Below, one piece after another: positions 15,173 through 15,338 of a stretch of DNA of 15,338 nucleotides (position 1 is its first letter; each line of letters begins with the position of its first letter). The notes beneath the pieces were generated by a model. The model was not told where the DNA came from and did no database searches. It worked only from the letters and a program-made list of their open reading frames with translations. The stretch comes from an uncultured Taibaiella sp. (lineage in GTDB: Bacteria > Bacteroidota > Bacteroidia > Chitinophagales > Chitinophagaceae). Where the stretch lies: positions 1-15,338 of the forward strand of contig CALMXV010000342.1 in the NCBI GenBank assembly GCA_937871155.1, given 5' to 3'. A program made the translations under genes and the position numbers.

Positions 15173-15338
15173 TTAAAACATCGCTACTTTTTCATTCACC
15201 AAGTTTTTCACCGCACTCATCGGTATTCGTTCTTGTATCATGGTATCTCTATAGCGAACTGTTACAGTTCCATCATCTTTTGTTTGGTGGTCAATGGTTA
15301 CACAGAAAGGTGCGCCAATAGCATCCATTCTGCGATAG
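15173..15338 (-). CDS. glyS: Glycyl-tRNA synthetase, C-terminal end (partial)
   Basis: The last 54 codons and TAA of a class II dimeric glycyl-tRNA synthetase, cut by the right edge. Translation of the minus strand gives [18 protein letters not shown], then [20 protein letters not shown] and a short tail [12 protein letters not shown]. The Y-R-R-x-D-x-I-G-x-P-x-C-V-T-x-D pattern and the DGTVTVRxRDTMxQER pattern are diagnostic of the anticodon-binding domain of the single-chain GlyRS, the form found in Bacteroidetes, not the alpha2beta2 type. The enzyme charges tRNA-Gly in the cytoplasm. Confidence 0.92.
   Translation of the reverse strand, partial: YRRMDAIGAPFCVTIDHQTKDDGTVTVRYRDTMIQERIPMSAVKNLVNEKVAMF

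Noticed and set aside
1..15338. CRISPR array, insertion sequence, prophage, tRNA or defence island
   Set aside because: No regularly spaced repeats, transposase or integrase motifs, cloverleaf with CCA end, or defence-type proteins were seen on either strand.

Overview
The window reads as ordinary chromosome from a low-GC member of the Bacteroidota, most likely a Chitinophagaceae/Sphingobacteriales-type organism. This is inferred from gene content, not from a marker gene. The pointers are two proteins with type IX secretion (T9SS) C-terminal sorting domains, many small lipoproteins and AQ-type signal peptides, a split MetH, an SpmA-SpmB fusion, the near absence of Shine-Dalgarno sites, and -7 elements of the Bacteroidetes TAnnTTTG type. 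I see no phage, transposon, CRISPR array, tRNA or rRNA.

Layout. Bases 1-854 (minus) hold the start of a split methionine synthase that begins at the folate-binding module. Bases 1024-5662 (minus) hold four exported proteins: an ACE-like M2 dipeptidase lipoprotein, a lipoprotein with weak YD-like strands, an M28 aminopeptidase, and a small secreted protein of unknown function. At 5663-5788 the direction switches. Bases 5789-7000 (plus) encode a permuted papain-like (YiiX/C92-type) lipoprotein and a DUF4878-type lipoprotein, probably cotranscribed. They end at a bidirectional terminator facing a minus-strand pair, a LOG-family nucleotide hydrolase followed by an SpmA-SpmB fusion membrane protein (9167-7046). 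Bases 9295-12684 (minus) hold two T9SS cargo genes, each followed by its own hairpin terminator: an M43 metalloprotease, and a multidomain adhesin-like protein interrupted by one in-frame amber codon. Bases 12789-14183 (minus) encode a phosphoglucomutase/phosphomannomutase with a TACTTTTG promoter element upstream. Bases 14388-15095 (plus) encode a periplasmic protein with a carboxypeptidase-regulatory-like domain, and the window ends in the 3' end of glycyl-tRNA synthetase (minus).

Functionally this is housekeeping metabolism (one-carbon/methionine, sugar phosphate, tRNA charging) mixed with envelope and secreted proteins for peptide breakdown and surface functions. All intergenic gaps are under about 210 bases. 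The observation most worth following is the amber codon at 11449-11451: the frame and the protein family continue seamlessly on both sides of it, and a truncated product would lose its T9SS export signal. I did not find a convincing new multigene system.
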